Source of the DNA: Comamonas sp.
Lineage (GTDB): Bacteria; Pseudomonadota; Gammaproteobacteria; Burkholderiales; Burkholderiaceae_C
Length of the DNA stretch: 5,538 nucleotides
Direction of reading: 5' to 3'
NCBI GenBank assembly: GCA_019236485.1
Contig: JAFAIY010000168.1
Location: 1 to 5,538, forward strand
Below the pieces are notes generated by a model, which was not told the DNA's origin, did no database searches, and saw nothing but the letters and a program-made list of their open reading frames with translations. Below are positions 5,034-5,538 of the stretch, piece after piece. Made by a program: the position numbers and the translations under genes. Numbering within the stretch: the stretch's first letter is position 1; each line of letters starts with the position of its first letter.

Positions 5034-5538
5034 ATGCCTGCAACCCCGAATCTCGATCTCGATGTGCTGCGCAGCTTTGCCACGGGCGTGGCGCTGGGCA
5101 GCTTTGCCCAGGCCGCGGAGCGCTTGGGGCGTTCCACCTCGGCCGTGAGCGCCCAGCTCAAAAAGCTCGAGGCACAGACTGGCACCGAGCTGCTGCGCAA
5201 GGCCGGGCGCGGGCTGGAGCTGACCGAGGCCGGCCATGCCATGCTGGCTTATGCGCAGCGCCTGCTGGAGCTCAATGACGAAGCCGTGGCGGCCGTGCGC
5301 TCCAGCCAGCTGGAAGGGCTGGTGCGCCTGGGCCTGCCCGAAGACCTGGGAGAGTCGGTGCTGCCCACGGTGTTGGGCCGTTTTGCCCGGGCCCATCCGC
5401 GGCTGCAGGTGCAGGTGCAGTCGGGCAGGAGTGCGGAGCTGGCTCAGGCCTATGAGGCCGGCTTGCTGGACCTGGCGCTGCTGTGGGAGCTGGGCCGCAG
5501 CACGTCGCCCGCCGATGGCGTGGAACTGGCCCAGTTGC
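5034..5538 (+). CDS. LysR-type transcriptional regulator, LrhA-like subgroup, C-terminus outside window
   Basis: About 168 N-terminal residues are visible of a protein normally near 290-300 aa. The DNA-binding domain reads LDLDVLRSF (7-15), GSFAQAAERLGRSTSAVS (22-39), AQLKKLE (40-46), then LELTEAGHAML (61-71). The linker helix follows, and the effector domain starts at LVRLGLPEDLGESVLP (96-111). The LDLDxLR start, GRSTSAVS and GRGLELTEAG resemble the LrhA/PecT/HexA-type branch, an impression that rests on motif style. Two in-frame ATGs are possible. The one at 5034 has AGGA about 11 nt upstream and the usual short N-terminus; the one at 5022 adds four residues but abuts the repeat box with no ribosome binding site. 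The gene is divergent from the MFS gene across a symmetric AT-rich spacer and so probably regulates it. The ligand is unknown. Confidence 0.9.
   Translation, partial: MPATPNLDLDVLRSFATGVALGSFAQAAERLGRSTSAVSAQLKKLEAQTGTELLRKAGRGLELTEAGHAMLAYAQRLLELNDEAVAAVRSSQLEGLVRLGLPEDLGESVLPTVLGRFARAHPRLQVQVQSGRSAELAQAYEAGLLDLALLWELGRSTSPADGVELAQL

Overview
The window is GC-rich, with strong G/C preference at third codon positions and AT-rich islands only between divergent genes. This composition, the dense LysR-type regulators and the protein styles suggest a betaproteobacterium of the order Burkholderiales, most likely Comamonadaceae (Comamonas/Delftia/Acidovorax-like). That placement is inferred from composition and protein style; no marker gene is present.

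Layout. Positions 1-2607 hold three genes on the minus strand. In transcription order they are a CsiD/GlaH-family glutarate 2-hydroxylase (1684-2607), an FMN-dependent alpha-hydroxy-acid dehydrogenase/oxidase (421-1656) and a HIT-family protein (1-380, C-terminus cut by the window edge). A LysR-type regulator (2709-3605, +) diverges from the hydroxylase across a 101-bp AT-rich spacer. That spacer carries a perfect 9-bp inverted repeat with T-N11-A geometry. An MFS transporter (about 3686-4948, -) converges on this regulator. It diverges from a second LysR-type regulator (about 5034 to beyond 5538, +), and their spacer carries a 15-bp palindrome and a repeated TTTTGAAAA box spaced 31 bp apart.

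How the genes may work together. GlaH-type enzymes use 2-oxoglutarate and O2 to convert glutarate to (S)-2-hydroxyglutarate, releasing succinate and CO2. In the E. coli arrangement LhgO, an FAD enzyme, oxidises the hydroxy acid back to 2-oxoglutarate. Here the gene 27 bp downstream of glaH is not LhgO but a member of the unrelated FMN-dependent lactate/mandelate/glycolate dehydrogenase family. The economical reading is that it fills the LhgO role, so the pair forms a self-recharging 2-oxoglutarate cycle burning glutarate to succinate. Control would be by a divergent LysR regulator instead of the GntR-type CsiR. This is an inference and the main point of interest. The MFS/LysR pair on the right looks like a separate regulated transport module whose substrate cannot be read from the sequence. 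No RNA genes, mobile elements, CRISPR arrays or convincing intrinsic terminators were seen, and no gene-free stretch exceeds about 100 bp.
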